64,000 bases of DNA from Gammaproteobacteria bacterium (GCA_028293765.1 JAQGOG010000089.1:1-64000); one strand, 5' to 3'; counted from the first letter of the stretch, positions 25,168-33,935 are shown. Notes: generated by a model from the sequence alone, not told the origin. A program made the numbers and translations.

Positions 25168-25218
25168 AACGCTTATTCTAATGTCGAGATATCGGACGAA
25201 GTCCTGGCGCGCGTTTGA
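25168..25218 (+). pseudogene. Remnant of a second yebC (last 16 codons)
   Basis: The frame reads NAYSNVEISDEVLARV then TGA at 25216-25218. This matches the end of the upstream YebC (VYSNAEISNEVLARI) and the C-terminus of YebC proteins in general. Nothing of yebC is detectable before 25168. Its place directly before ruvC is the usual yebC-ruvC arrangement, so this is probably the tail of the ancestral gene. Confidence 0.85.
25174..25212. repeat. 39-bp imperfect direct repeat, copy 2
   Basis: Second copy of the repeat at 23945-23983, differing at four positions. It lies in the yebC remnant and also contains the ATG used by ruvC in another frame. Confidence 0.85.
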
Positions 25219-25813
25219 GCCGGGCGTCGCTACGCCGGGCGTCGGTACGCCGGGCGTCGCTGGCGCGGGTAGGAAGCGCGCAGAGGTTCGCTTTGCGCCG
25301 TCCGCGAAGCTGCGGATCCTCGGTGTCGATCCGGGCTCGCGACGCACGGGCTTCGGCGTCATCGAATGCCGGGGTGCCGACTATGTGCACATTGCACACG
25401 GCTGCCTCAACGTCGGTGGAGCATTGATGGCGGAGCGCCTGCGCATGATTTTCGAGGGTCTCGAGGCGCTCATCGGCGAGCACCAGCCCGGCGAAGTGGC
25501 AGTGGAGCGTGTGTTCGTCAATCGCAACGTGGAAAGCGCGCTGAAGCTCGGGCAGGCGCGCGGGGCAGCACTTTGTGCCGTGCCGAAGGGGCTGCCGGTG
25601 TTTGAATACGCGCCGCGGGCGATCAAGCTGGCCCTGGTGGGTTCGGGAGCGGCGGAGAAAGGTCAGGTGGCTCATATGATCAAAACGCTGCTGGGCCTTC
25701 CGGAGCGAGTCGGACCTGACGCATCGGATGCGCTCGCGGTGGCCGTGTGTCACGCACACGCCCGTCGGCTGCACGTCCTCATGCAGGCGCCGTCTATGAA
25801 GCCGGTCGCCTGA
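25181..25813 (+). CDS. ruvC: Holliday junction endonuclease RuvC, with N-terminal extension
   Basis: The RuvC core begins at KLRILGVDPGSRRTGFGVIE, with catalytic Asp in GVDPGS, Glu in VAVERVFV, and the distal acidic cluster GPDASDALAVAVCHAH. It resolves Holliday junctions with RuvAB. No ATG, GTG or TTG lies in frame between the core and an ATG at 25181. The predicted protein (210 residues) therefore has about 44 extra residues, including FEPGVATPGVGTPGVAGAG, and its start lies inside the yebC remnant in a different frame. Either the extension is translated or a non-standard start nearer 25310 (for example CTG) is used. ruvA follows after 13 bp. Confidence 0.92.
   Translation: MSRYRTKSWRAFEPGVATPGVGTPGVAGAGRKRAEVRFAPSAKLRILGVDPGSRRTGFGVIECRGADYVHIAHGCLNVGGALMAERLRMIFEGLEALIGEHQPGEVAVERVFVNRNVESALKLGQARGAALCAVPKGLPVFEYAPRAIKLALVGSGAAEKGQVAHMIKTLLGLPERVGPDASDALAVAVCHAHARRLHVLMQAPSMKPVA
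25217..25261. repeat. Three 15-bp tandem repeats in the ruvC 5' extension
   Basis: The units at 25217-25231, 25232-25246 and 25247-25261 share the core ccgggcgtcg and encode [E/T]PGV[A/G] pentapeptides. The array starts right at the end of the yebC remnant, suggesting slippage or repair-derived expansion at the rearrangement joint. Confidence 0.75.
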
Positions 25814-25826
25814 GGCTCCCTACGAA

Positions 25827-26420
25827 ATGATCGGATCAGTGCGCGGTCGCATCGCGTCCAAAACACCCCCACAGCTCATGGTGGACGTCGGCGGGCTCGG
25901 CTACGAGCTGGAGGCGCCCATGTCGACGTTCTTCCATCTGCCGCCTGTCGGAGAGGAAGTGCGCCTGCTCACGCACCTCGTCGTGCGCGAGGACGCGCAC
26001 ATCCTGTACGCATTCGCCACAGAAGGCGAACGGCGCCTGTTTCGGAGTTTGATCAGGGTCTCCGGTGTGGGGCCGAAGATCGCGCTGGCGCTATTGTCGG
26101 GAATCAGCGTCGAAGCGTTCTCGCGATGCGTCGTTAACGAGGACATTGCGGCGCTGATCCGCGTGCCCGGCATCGGGCGTAAGACAGCTGAGCGGCTGGT
26201 CATCGAGATGCGCGACCGCCTGACGACCCCAGAAACGACTCCAGGAGCCGCCCCGCTGGATGCCGGCGTGGTAAGCCCCGAAACCGAGGCTTACGGCGCG
26301 CTCATCGCCCTGGGTTACCGGCCAGCGGAGGCGACCCGCTTGCTGAAGGCGGCCGGTCCCGGTACACATTCCACCGAAGAACTGATCCGGCGTGCCCTGC
26401 AGGGCGCGAATCGGGAATAG
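25827..26420 (+). CDS. ruvA: Holliday junction branch-migration protein RuvA
   Basis: A 197-residue protein beginning MIGSVRGRIASKTPPQLMVDVGGLGYE. The N-terminal OB fold is followed by helix-hairpin-helix motifs ISGVGPKIALALLSG-like (VSGVGPKIALALLS) and VPGIGRKTAERLVIEMRDRL. A flexible acidic linker leads to domain III (ALIALGYRPAEATRLLKA), which binds RuvB. It forms the tetramer that holds the junction. It is co-transcribed with ruvC and ruvB. Confidence 0.97.
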   Translation: MIGSVRGRIASKTPPQLMVDVGGLGYELEAPMSTFFHLPPVGEEVRLLTHLVVREDAHILYAFATEGERRLFRSLIRVSGVGPKIALALLSGISVEAFSRCVVNEDIAALIRVPGIGRKTAERLVIEMRDRLTTPETTPGAAPLDAGVVSPETEAYGALIALGYRPAEATRLLKAAGPGTHSTEELIRRALQGANRE

Positions 26421-26454
26421 GGGCGGAAGATGCGACGAGCACTGAGGACCAGAG

Positions 26455-27495
26455 TTGGAAGCTGAACGAATCACTAGCGGCACGGCAGGTGGGGAGGATG
26501 AGGCGGTCGAGCGGGCCATTCGTCCGGCCCGGCTCGACGAATACATCGGCCAGGCCGCGGTGAAGGCACAGCTGGAAATCTTCGTTACCGCCGCTCGCCA
26601 GCGGGGTGAGGCTCTCGATCACGTCCTGATCTTCGGGCCCCCGGGCCTGGGCAAGACGACACTGGCCAACATCCTCGCGGCCGAGTTGGGCGTGAGCCTG
26701 CGCCAGACTTCCGGGCCGGTGCTCGAACGGCCCGGCGATCTCGCGGCCATCCTGACGAACCTGCAGCCGCGTGATGTGCTGTTCGTCGACGAGATCCATC
26801 GCCTGTCGCCCGTGGTGGAGGAAGTGCTCTACCCCGCGATGGAGGATTACCAGCTCGATATCATGATCGGCGAGGGTCCTGCGGCGCGCTCGATCAAGCT
26901 GAATCTGCCGCCGTTCACACTCGTCGGCGCGACTACGAGGGCGGGGCTGCTGACCTCGCCGCTGCGCGACCGTTTCGGGATCGTGCAACGGCTCGAATTC
27001 TATGGCATCGAGGATCTGGAGCTCATTGTGAAGCGGTCGGCCTCGATTCTGGGTGTGCCCATAGACGAAGGCGGGACTCACCGGATCGCGCAGCGCTCGC
27101 GCGGTACGCCACGGATCACCAACCGCCTGCTGCGCCGGGTCAGGGACTATGCGCAGGTGAAGGCCGACGGCCGGATCGATGCGCGCATCGCCGATGCCGC
27201 GCTCGATCTCCTCGAAGTGGACCCGCTGGGATTCGACACCCTCGATCGGAAGTTCCTGACGGCGATCATCGAGAGATTCGACGGCGGCCCGGTGGGGATC
27301 GACAGCATTGCGGCTGCGGTCGGTGAGGAGCGCGGCACGCTCGAGGACGTAGTCGAGCCCTTTCTCATTCAGAAGGGGTTTCTCGTGCGCACGGCGCGGG
27401 GCCGGATGGTGACACGCACTTCCTACCTGCATTTCGGCATCAAACCGCCCGAGCGCGTCACAACGACGCTGCAGTTGTTCGAGGAACAGCAGTGA
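26455..27495 (+). CDS. ruvB: Holliday junction branch-migration ATPase RuvB
   Basis: A 346-residue AAA+ motor. [12 protein letters not shown] opens the protein. Walker A is [11 protein letters not shown] and Walker B is [12 protein letters not shown], with sensor 1 in [11 protein letters not shown] and the arginine finger region in [16 protein letters not shown]-terminal winged helix ([13 protein letters not shown]) follows. The start is a TTG at 26455 with GAGG eight bases upstream; no ATG fits better. The stop overlaps the ybgC start (GTGA). Confidence 0.97.
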   Translation: MEAERITSGTAGGEDEAVERAIRPARLDEYIGQAAVKAQLEIFVTAARQRGEALDHVLIFGPPGLGKTTLANILAAELGVSLRQTSGPVLERPGDLAAILTNLQPRDVLFVDEIHRLSPVVEEVLYPAMEDYQLDIMIGEGPAARSIKLNLPPFTLVGATTRAGLLTSPLRDRFGIVQRLEFYGIEDLELIVKRSASILGVPIDEGGTHRIAQRSRGTPRITNRLLRRVRDYAQVKADGRIDARIADAALDLLEVDPLGFDTLDRKFLTAIIERFDGGPVGIDSIAAAVGEERGTLEDVVEPFLIQKGFLVRTARGRMVTRTSYLHFGIKPPERVTTTLQLFEEQQ

Positions 27496-27914
27496 GTGTG
27501 TTTTCCTGGGCCGCCCGCGTCTATTGGGAGGACACGGACGGCGGCGGCATCGTTTACTATGCGAACTATCTGCGGTTCCTCGAGAGGGCGCGTACGGAGT
27601 GGCTGCGGTCCCTAGGTTACTCGCAGCAGGCGCTTGCGCAGGAGCCCGGAATCGTCTTCGCGGTAGCGAACCTGACAGTTGAATACCGCCGGCCGGCACG
27701 GTTGGATGACGAGTTGACCATCACGTGCGAACCGAAGGGCGAGCGCGCGGCGGCAATGCGTTTCGTGCAACGCATCTACCGACTCGGGAGCAACGCTGAC
27801 GAGTTGCTGCTGGTGGAGGCGAACGTAAGGGTGGTGTGCGTGGACGCGCGCACGCTGCGGCCGAAGAGACTGCCCGATTTTCTCATTGACGCATTGTTAC
27901 CGGAGCCCTCCTGA
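27492..27914 (+). CDS. ybgC: Tol-Pal associated acyl-CoA thioesterase YbgC
   Basis: A 140-residue hotdog-fold thioesterase. The active-site signature is [26 protein letters not shown], split here as [16 protein letters not shown] with the catalytic Asp in EDTD. It starts with a GTG that overlaps the ruvB stop by four bases and abuts tolQ. This is its standard place at the head of the tol-pal operon. It hydrolyses short or medium acyl-CoAs, and in some species acts on acyl carriers in phospholipid metabolism. Confidence 0.95.
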   Translation: MSVFSWAARVYWEDTDGGGIVYYANYLRFLERARTEWLRSLGYSQQALAQEPGIVFAVANLTVEYRRPARLDDELTITCEPKGERAAAMRFVQRIYRLGSNADELLLVEANVRVVCVDARTLRPKRLPDFLIDALLPEPS

Positions 27915-28631
27915 ATGGGTGAACAACTTTCGATCATCCGCCTCGTCGCGCAGGCCAGCATTCCGGTGCAGATCGTCATTGCGATACTGCTACTGGCCTC
28001 CCTGTACTCGTGGGCGATCATCTTCCGCAAGCGCCTCATGATCGGCCGTTCGCGGCGCGAGGCGGATCAGTTCGAGAATCACTTCTGGTCCGGCGGCGAT
28101 CTCGCGCAGCTGTACCGCACCATCGAGGCGCGCGGCGGCGCGACCGGCATGGCGAGCATATTCGAGTTCGGTTTCCGTGAGTTCGCTCGACTGCGCCAAC
28201 AGGGCTCGACCTCGTCCGACCAGTTGTTGGAAGGCTCCCGCCGCGCCATGCGTGTGGCGCAATTGAAGGAAATCGACCGCCTGGAGCAGAGCCTGGCGAC
28301 GCTTGCGACCGTCGGTTCCACCAGTCCCTATGTGGGCCTCTTCGGCACGGTCTGGGGCATCATGAGCGCGTTCTCGTCCCTGGGAAACGTACAGCAGGCG
28401 ACCCTCGCCATGGTGGCACCCGGCATCTCCGAAGCGCTCGTTGCCACAGCGTTCGGGCTCTTCGCGGCCATCCCCGCGGTCGTTGCCTACAACCGCTTCG
28501 CCGACCAGGTGACCCGTCTGGAGATGCGCTTCGATGCTTTCACGGAAGAGTTCTCGACGGTCCTGCAACGGCACGCCGCCCGGGGAGCCGGCCCGGGCGT
28601 TGCCGTTTCGGCCGCGGGCGTCGCGAGTTAG
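27915..28631 (+). CDS. tolQ: Tol-Pal proton channel subunit TolQ
   Basis: A 238-residue inner-membrane protein of the MotA/ExbB/TolQ family. It has a first helix near residues 16-36, a cytoplasmic loop, and two helices around LATVGSTSPYVGLFGTVWGIM and GISEALVATAFGLFAAIPAVVAYN, which line the proton path with TolR. It uses the proton gradient to drive TolA during cell constriction and outer-membrane maintenance. The start codon directly follows the ybgC stop. Confidence 0.97.
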   Translation: MGEQLSIIRLVAQASIPVQIVIAILLLASLYSWAIIFRKRLMIGRSRREADQFENHFWSGGDLAQLYRTIEARGGATGMASIFEFGFREFARLRQQGSTSSDQLLEGSRRAMRVAQLKEIDRLEQSLATLATVGSTSPYVGLFGTVWGIMSAFSSLGNVQQATLAMVAPGISEALVATAFGLFAAIPAVVAYNRFADQVTRLEMRFDAFTEEFSTVLQRHAARGAGPGVAVSAAGVAS

Positions 28632-28643
28632 GAGCACCTCACC

Positions 28644-29099
28644 ATGGCGAGCGTGACCAAAGGCCGGCGGCTCATGGGCGAGATCAACGTCGTACCGTAC
28701 ATCGACGTGATGCTCGTGCTGTTGATCATCTTCATGATCACTGCGCCCCTGCTGACGCAGGGGGTAAAGGTCGACCTGCCCAAGGCGGGTGCGGAACCTC
28801 TCGACCCCGAGATGCTCAAAAACACCATTCCGATCGTGTTATCGGTCGACAAAGAGGGCCGGTTGTATCTGAATATCGGTGGCAATCCGCAAGCCGTTCT
28901 CGATCCGGATGTCGTTGCCGACCGGACTACGGTCGCCCTGCGCAAGAATCCGCTGACGCCGGTGCTCGTCAAGGCGGATAACGCCGTTGCCTATGGACGG
29001 GTGGTGCAGGCGATGGTCATCCTGCAGAAAGCCGGCGCGAAAAAGGTCGGGTTCATCACCGATCCGTTGCCGCAACCGGCCACGCACCGCGGTAGCTGA
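28644..29099 (+). CDS. tolR: Tol-Pal proton channel subunit TolR
   Basis: A 151-residue ExbD/TolR protein. One N-terminal membrane helix contains the essential Asp in INVVPYIDVMLVLLIIFMIT. The periplasmic domain then includes VDLPKAGAEPLD and the closing VVQAMVILQKAGAKKVGFIT. Together with TolQ it forms the ion-driven motor. It lies 12 bp after tolQ. Confidence 0.97.
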   Translation: MASVTKGRRLMGEINVVPYIDVMLVLLIIFMITAPLLTQGVKVDLPKAGAEPLDPEMLKNTIPIVLSVDKEGRLYLNIGGNPQAVLDPDVVADRTTVALRKNPLTPVLVKADNAVAYGRVVQAMVILQKAGAKKVGFITDPLPQPATHRGS

Positions 29100-29117
29100 T
29101 GGGATACCTCGAGCCCA

Positions 29118-30044
29118 ATGGCTGAGCGGGCGAGCGATCGCTGGATATCGATTGTATTATCCGTGCTGCTGCACGGAGCGTTGCTCGCGGCAGTCGGGTA
29201 CGGCTGGTGGACGTACAAGAAGGAGCGGCCCAAACCCACCTTGGCGATCGAGGCTACGGTGGTGGACGCGCGCTCCCTAGCCGGTGCGGGTAAGCAGCCG
29301 CCGCAACCGCAGCCGCCGGCACCTGTGACGCCCCCGGAGCCGCCGCCACCGGTCGCAGAGCCCACGGGGCCGCCGCAGCCGACGCCTGAGGAATTGGCGA
29401 AGCGCGAGCAGGCGCAGAAAGAACAAGCCGAACGCGAGGCGCAGGAGAAGCGCCAGGCGGAGGACCAGCTGCGCAAGGCGCAGGAGCAGCAGCAAGAGGC
29501 TGCCTTGGCGCAAGAGAAGCGGGCTGAGGACAAGCGCGCGGAAGACAGGCGCGCCGAGGAGAAACGGCAGGCGGACGAGCAGCGCAAGGCGCAGGAGAAA
29601 GCGGAAGCGGACCGTAAGGCACGCGAGGCGGCGGAAGCCAAAAAGCACGCCGACGAGAAGCGTCTCGAGGACCAGAAGCGGCAGGCGGACGAGCAGGCCA
29701 GGGCGGATCGGGAGGCTGAGCTGAAGCGCAGTCTCGATCTGGAGATGCGCGCGGATGCGGCCCGCTCGAGCGGTGCGCTGGCGAGCTGGGTGTCGCAGAT
29801 CACCGCTCGAATCCAGCGGGCGTGGTTGAAGCCGCCATCGGCGAGGACGGGAATCGAGTGCGTGTTGTATGTAACCCAGGTACCTGGAGGGGAGGTGACG
29901 AACGTGCGCATCGGTGCCTGCAACGGCGATCAGGCCGTACGCGAGTCAATCGAAGCGGCGGTATACCGGGCGTCCCCGCTGCCGCCGCCCTCCGACCCGA
30001 CGCTGTTCGAGCGCGATCTGGTCATCACATTCCGGCCCAACTGA
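29118..30044 (+). CDS. tolA: Tol-Pal periplasm-spanning protein TolA
   Basis: A 308-residue protein. It has one N-terminal membrane helix (WISIVLSVLLHGALLAAVGY) with the His-containing S-x3-H-type motif seen in TolA and TonB. A Pro-rich stretch and a long Ala/Glu/Lys/Arg/Gln helix (about residues 95-210) span the periplasm. The C-terminal domain (ARIQRAWLKPPSARTGIECV, ending DLVITFRPN) contacts Pal/TolB. It transduces the force from TolQR to the outer membrane. Confidence 0.95.
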   Translation: MAERASDRWISIVLSVLLHGALLAAVGYGWWTYKKERPKPTLAIEATVVDARSLAGAGKQPPQPQPPAPVTPPEPPPPVAEPTGPPQPTPEELAKREQAQKEQAEREAQEKRQAEDQLRKAQEQQQEAALAQEKRAEDKRAEDRRAEEKRQADEQRKAQEKAEADRKAREAAEAKKHADEKRLEDQKRQADEQARADREAELKRSLDLEMRADAARSSGALASWVSQITARIQRAWLKPPSARTGIECVLYVTQVPGGEVTNVRIGACNGDQAVRESIEAAVYRASPLPPPSDPTLFERDLVITFRPN

Positions 30045-30068
30045 GGGTGAGGTGTTGAGTTGCATGCC

Positions 30069-31406
30069 ATGAGACTGACAACGCTATTTTTGCGCGCCTC
30101 GCGCTACTTTGCCGCGGCCCTGATCGGGACGGCGGCCGTCATGACAGCCACTGTGCGGCCCGCGCAGGCGCAACTGAAGATCGAGATCACCTCCGGCGTC
30201 ACCGATCCGGTGCCGATCGCCGTCGCTCCCTTCGGGCGCGCGGTCCCGGCCGATGGCGGCCTCGACGTGGCGCAGGTAATTCAACACGATCTCGAGGGCA
30301 GCGGGCGCTTTCGCGCCCTGACTCGCCAGCGTATGCCGGCAACTCCGACCCGCTTCGAAGACGTCGTGGCCGGGGACTGGAAAAATGCTGGCGCGGATTA
30401 CGTGGTGGTGGGTCGCGTAACCGCCATCGACGGCGGCCAGCTCGCCGTGGACTTCGATCTTCTCAACTCGCTGACGAATCAGAAGGTCGTGAGCCAACGT
30501 TTCGTGGGCGTGCCGAGCGCGCTGCGTAACGCCGCACATCGGGTGAGCGACGTCGTATACGAGAAGATTCTGGGCATCCGCGGTGCGTTCGCTACCCGCA
30601 TCGCCTATGTCGCCGTCGATGGCCAGCCGCCGGCGCAGACTTACCAGCTCATCATCGCCGACGCGGACGGCGAGAATCAGCGTTTGATCCTGCAATCGCG
30701 TTTCCCGCTCATGTCGCCCGCCTGGTCGCCGGACGGGCAGTGGCTGGCGTACGTGTCATTCGAGACCAAGCGCTCGGCGGTGTATGTGCAACTGGTGCGC
30801 AGCGGCGAGCGGCGGCAGGTTTCCGCTCGCGTCGGCATTAATGGCGCGCCTGCATGGTCGCCTGACGGTCGCAAGCTCGCGCTCACCCTCGGCGGCAGCA
30901 ACGGCAACCCGGACATTTACGTTCTCGACCTGGCGACCCAGAATCTGACCCGTATTACCGACGATCCGGCGATCGATACCGAGCCGACCTGGGCACCCGA
31001 CGGTCATTCGATCTATTTCACCTCGGACCGCGCGGGGGGCCCGCAGGTCTATAAGATCGGCGTGCAGCCGGGGGATAAGCCGAAGCGGATTACGTTCGGA
31101 GGCAATTACAATGCCCGGCCGCGGGTGTCCGCCGATGGAACCCTTCTCGCGATGGTTACGCTCGACAGTGGGAGCTACCGGATAGCGGTCCAGGATCTCT
31201 CGAGCGGCACCGTTCGCGTGCTCTCGCACGGTCGCCTCGATGAATCCCCGAGTTTTGCGCCCAACGGCGTGGCGCTCATGTATGCGGAGCGCCAGGGTAA
31301 TCAAGGCGCGCTCGACACGGTTTCGGTCGATGGCCTCACCGGATTACGCCTCAAGGCGGACCAGGGCGAAGTCCGTGAGCCGGCCTGGGGACCGTTCGTT
31401 CAATGA
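30069..31406 (+). CDS. tolB: Tol-Pal periplasmic beta-propeller TolB
   Basis: A 445-residue protein with a signal peptide ending around VRPAQA. The N-terminal alpha/beta domain starts LKIEITSGVTDPVPIAVAPF. The six-bladed propeller follows with repeated blades such as SPAWSPDGQWLAYVSF, APAWSPDGRKLALTLG and EPTWAPDGHSIYFTSDRAGG. It binds Pal and TolA. An in-frame TTG at 30060 precedes the ATG chosen here. The gene continues the operon, with pal after a 93-bp gap. Confidence 0.97.
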   Translation: MRLTTLFLRASRYFAAALIGTAAVMTATVRPAQAQLKIEITSGVTDPVPIAVAPFGRAVPADGGLDVAQVIQHDLEGSGRFRALTRQRMPATPTRFEDVVAGDWKNAGADYVVVGRVTAIDGGQLAVDFDLLNSLTNQKVVSQRFVGVPSALRNAAHRVSDVVYEKILGIRGAFATRIAYVAVDGQPPAQTYQLIIADADGENQRLILQSRFPLMSPAWSPDGQWLAYVSFETKRSAVYVQLVRSGERRQVSARVGINGAPAWSPDGRKLALTLGGSNGNPDIYVLDLATQNLTRITDDPAIDTEPTWAPDGHSIYFTSDRAGGPQVYKIGVQPGDKPKRITFGGNYNARPRVSADGTLLAMVTLDSGSYRIAVQDLSSGTVRVLSHGRLDESPSFAPNGVALMYAERQGNQGALDTVSVDGLTGLRLKADQGEVREPAWGPFVQ

Positions 31407-31499
31407 CCCGTGATGTTCGAAGACCAAGTGCGGGCGAACTGTCCGTGAGTTCAAGAAAAACGCTGCCGCATGCGCGGCGGGAAAGTTGGAGAAGGGTGT

Positions 31500-32048
31500 A
31501 TGCGTAGAATTCTCATTGTCATGTTGATGGCGTCCCTCGGTGTTGCCTGCGCGAGCAAGCATCCTAAGCCGACACCTCCGCCGCCGGCGTCCGAAGTGAA
31601 CGCCGGTGCAGACGCGGCGGGTGCTGGTGGTGCGAATGCCGCCGGCGGTGCCAACGCTGGCGAAGACGAAACCGCCGGGCCGCAGGCCGGGATGCTCGCC
31701 AAGCGGGTCATCTATTTCGATTACGACAGCAGCGAGATCAAAGGGGAGGGTACGGAGATCGTGGGTGCGCACGCGAAGTACCTCGCTAGCAACCCGAGCG
31801 CCCGTGTTCGGCTCGAGGGCCACACCGACGATCGCGGCTCTCGCGAGTACAACATCGGCCTCGGTGAGCGCCGTGCGCAGTCCGTGCGCCGCGCCCTGCT
31901 ATTGCAGGGGGCCTCGGAAGCGCAACTGTCGACCGTGAGCTACGGAAATGAGCGCCCCGCGGTCGCCGGACACGACGAGGCGGCCTGGTCGAAGAACCGG
32001 CGCGTCGAGGTTGTCTATCTGACGCCGTCCAATCAGCCCGCTAAGTAG
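31500..32048 (+). CDS. pal: Peptidoglycan-associated lipoprotein Pal
   Basis: The ATG at 31500, with GGAG/AAGG just upstream, gives a 182-residue lipoprotein. The signal peptide RRILIVMLMASLGVACAS carries a slightly atypical lipobox (GVAC, with Leu at -4). An Ala/Gly/Asn-rich spacer precedes the OmpA-like domain: VIYFDYDSSEIKGEG, RLEGHTDDRGSREYNIGLGE and NRRVEVVY. The Asp and Arg of the TDDRG...GERRA segments bind diaminopimelate in peptidoglycan. It tethers the outer membrane and partners TolB. Confidence 0.96.
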   Translation: MRRILIVMLMASLGVACASKHPKPTPPPPASEVNAGADAAGAGGANAAGGANAGEDETAGPQAGMLAKRVIYFDYDSSEIKGEGTEIVGAHAKYLASNPSARVRLEGHTDDRGSREYNIGLGERRAQSVRRALLLQGASEAQLSTVSYGNERPAVAGHDEAAWSKNRRVEVVYLTPSNQPAK

Positions 32049-32066
32049 CGGAAGGCGAGGATCACC

Positions 32067-32834
32067 ATGCGCCAGTCATGCTCCCACTCCATCAGCCGTC
32101 TCACGGCCGTCGCTCTGGTGACGGTGGTTGCCGCCGGCTGCGCCAGCACACCGGCCGAAAACGACCCGGTGCAGATGAAACTCAATGATATCGATGCGCG
32201 CATGGCCCGCATCGAGCACGTCATTTCGAATCAGAGCCTGGTGGATCTGGCGCAGCATCTAGATGCAGTGCAAGCGGACGTGCGCCAGCTGCGCGGCCGA
32301 ATCGAAGTCCTGGAGAACGGTACGGAGACGACGCGCAAGCAGCAGCGGGATCTTTATAGCGATCTCGACAAGCGCCTTACCGCCCTGGGCGGCGGCGCCC
32401 CGGGGAGTGCCGGCGCGGCTGCTCCGGCACCGACCCCTCCCGCGCCGGCCGCGTCCTCGGTCGAGCAGACGGTGTACGCGCAGGCGTTCGATTCGCTGAA
32501 AGCCGGGAGTTATTCGATTGCGATCACGGGGTTCAAGGACTTTCTCGCCACCTATCCCGCGAGCCCGCTAGCGGAGAACGCGCAGTATTGGCTCGGCGAG
32601 GCCTACTACGTGAATCGCGACTACGACGCAGCGTCGGGCGCCTTCCGGAACGTCCTGCAGAAGTGGCCCGACTCGCGTAAGGCTCCCGATGCCCTCCTGA
32701 AGCTGGGCTACACGCAGTACGAGCTGAAGAAAGTCTCCGAGGCGCGCACGACGTTGACGGAGGTCGGGCAGAAATACCCGAACAGCGATGCGGCAAAGCT
32801 TGCTAACGAGCGCCTGCAGCGTCTGACGAAGTAA
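32067..32834 (+). CDS. cpoB: Cell division coordinator CpoB (YbgF)
   Basis: A 255-residue protein. The signal sequence ends in VVAAGCAS, which looks like a lipobox, so it may be a lipoprotein here although E. coli CpoB is not. A coiled-coil trimerisation region (residues about 35-105, DIDARMARIEHVISNQ ... VRQLRGRIEVLEN) and an Ala/Pro linker follow. The C-terminal TPR domain has ITGFKDFLATYPASPLAENA and YWLGEAYYVNRDYDAAS. It coordinates Tol-Pal with PBP1B and LpoB at division. It closes the tol-pal operon. Confidence 0.95.
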   Translation: MRQSCSHSISRLTAVALVTVVAAGCASTPAENDPVQMKLNDIDARMARIEHVISNQSLVDLAQHLDAVQADVRQLRGRIEVLENGTETTRKQQRDLYSDLDKRLTALGGGAPGSAGAAAPAPTPPAPAASSVEQTVYAQAFDSLKAGSYSIAITGFKDFLATYPASPLAENAQYWLGEAYYVNRDYDAASGAFRNVLQKWPDSRKAPDALLKLGYTQYELKKVSEARTTLTEVGQKYPNSDAAKLANERLQRLTK

Positions 32835-32914
32835 GCGGTACTAGCAGCGGCAGGCTCGCTCCCTCGCGATCACGCCCGGGAGGGGGCAATCCGTGCCGCA
32901 TCCACGCGCCGCTG

Positions 32915-32920
32915 TAGTAT
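32915..32920 (+). promoter_or_regulatory. Possible -10 element of the tRNA-Lys promoter
   Basis: TAGTAT is followed by a G+C-rich discriminator region and lies 58 bp before the tRNA. No convincing -35 box is visible at the right spacing, so this is tentative. Confidence 0.25.
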
Positions 32921-32977
32921 CATGCCGCCCCCGCGAAGCGGCGGGCTCCAAAGAGACTTGCCGCAGGCTTCTCTCAC

Positions 32978-33053
32978 GGGTCGGTAGCTCAGTTGGTAGA
33001 GCAGTACCCTTTTAAGGTATTGGTCCTGGGTTCGAGCCCCAGCCGACCCACCA
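32978..33053 (+). tRNA. tRNA-Lys (anticodon TTT)
   Basis: The 76 nt fold as a cloverleaf. The acceptor GGGTCGG pairs with CCGACCC, the D-stem is GCTC/GAGC, and the anticodon stem GTACC/GGTAT has loop CTTTTAA giving TTT. The T-arm is CTGGG TTCGAGC CCCAG, and CCA is encoded. Confidence 0.97.
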
Positions 33054-33457
33054 TTTTCCTGTCTCGAATGTGAAGCGCGCGCGCAGTTTTGCCGGCGCTC
33101 GGCGATTCCCATGTCTCACGTCGGTGCTGCGATGCGGGGAGCGATCCGATCGGTAATGCGGACATTCCGCCGCCTGCCGCCGAGTTGTTGGATCGAGCGC
33201 GCAGCGCCCACATCAAACAACCTGATTACCGACGTCTCGCAGCGCGCATAACAATCCGGAAGCTGACCGCGAGGAGGGCGTTGGTCCGCCGACTTTACAA
33301 TATGTCTTAAGGGCTAGGGCGCCGGTGGGGGGCTGGCACAGCGTGTGCATATTTCGCGAGCGGCACTGATGACGGCGGGCGACGGCACAAAGTGGCCCCT
33401 TGAAAACTGTTGCCACGGAGCCAATTAAAGCCATTGTTGGGGACAGGGGAGAGCGCC
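33054..33457. other. 404-bp stretch without a recognisable gene
   Basis: Between tRNA-Lys and the small hypothetical gene I see no credible coding frame. A 73-codon open frame from 33089 has no ribosome site and no family resemblance. The last ~50 bases should hold the promoter and leader of the following gene, which has GGGGAG just before its start. Confidence 0.5.
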
Positions 33458-33886
33458 ATGAAATTATTGGATTCCGGGATTCGAGTCTTCACTCTTGCGC
33501 AAGGTACGGGTGTTCGTTGGTTGAAGGAGGAGCTCGGCTCCCTGAACGTCAAGATCCGGCTGTCGGAAGGCTGTCTCGAGGAGCTGGTGCGCGATGCGGA
33601 TAGCGCGGCCTGGCAGGCTGTGGCCGCCTCGACCGGCGAAACGTCCTACCTGACGCACCTTCGCCAACAGTTAGGACTGCAGGCGACCTTGGTCAATCGC
33701 TGGACGGGCTCGGACGAGAAGCTCGCCGCCGACGATGCAAGCGCTCAGGCGTTTGTAAGAATTGCTCGTAAATACGCGCTGCCGCGCCCGTGGAAGTTGT
33801 CGGATCCCGTCGCGGTCGAGTCGCGCCGCCTGCGGCCCTCGAACTGGAAATGGGCCACGGCCATCGAAGCCCGTTCTGTTGCGTAA
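33458..33886 (+). CDS. Hypothetical protein
   Basis: The ATG at 33458 has GGGGAG upstream at a proper distance and gives 142 residues. It begins MKLLDSGIRVFTLAQGTGVR, continues with a predicted helical middle (LSEGCLEELVRDADSAAWQA; SYLTHLRQQLGLQATLV) and ends in a basic Trp-containing segment (RRLRPSNWKWATAIEARS). It has no signal peptide, membrane helix or motif I recognise. Ribosome site and composition argue that it is real. It stands alone between tRNA-Lys and the convergent permease gene. Confidence 0.6.
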   Translation: MKLLDSGIRVFTLAQGTGVRWLKEELGSLNVKIRLSEGCLEELVRDADSAAWQAVAASTGETSYLTHLRQQLGLQATLVNRWTGSDEKLAADDASAQAFVRIARKYALPRPWKLSDPVAVESRRLRPSNWKWATAIEARSVA

Positions 33887-33935
33887 ATCTGACGAATGAC
33901 GCGGCCTGGGCGCGGGCGGGTTCTCCCGTCCGCGC

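Noticed and set aside
23945-25212. Insertion sequence between the 39-bp repeats
   Set aside because: The segment has no transposase and no terminal inverted repeats, and the repeats are diverged coding tails rather than a target-site duplication.
33089-33310. 73-codon forward frame after tRNA-Lys
   Set aside because: No ribosome site, no similarity to a known family, and composition like noncoding shadow frames.
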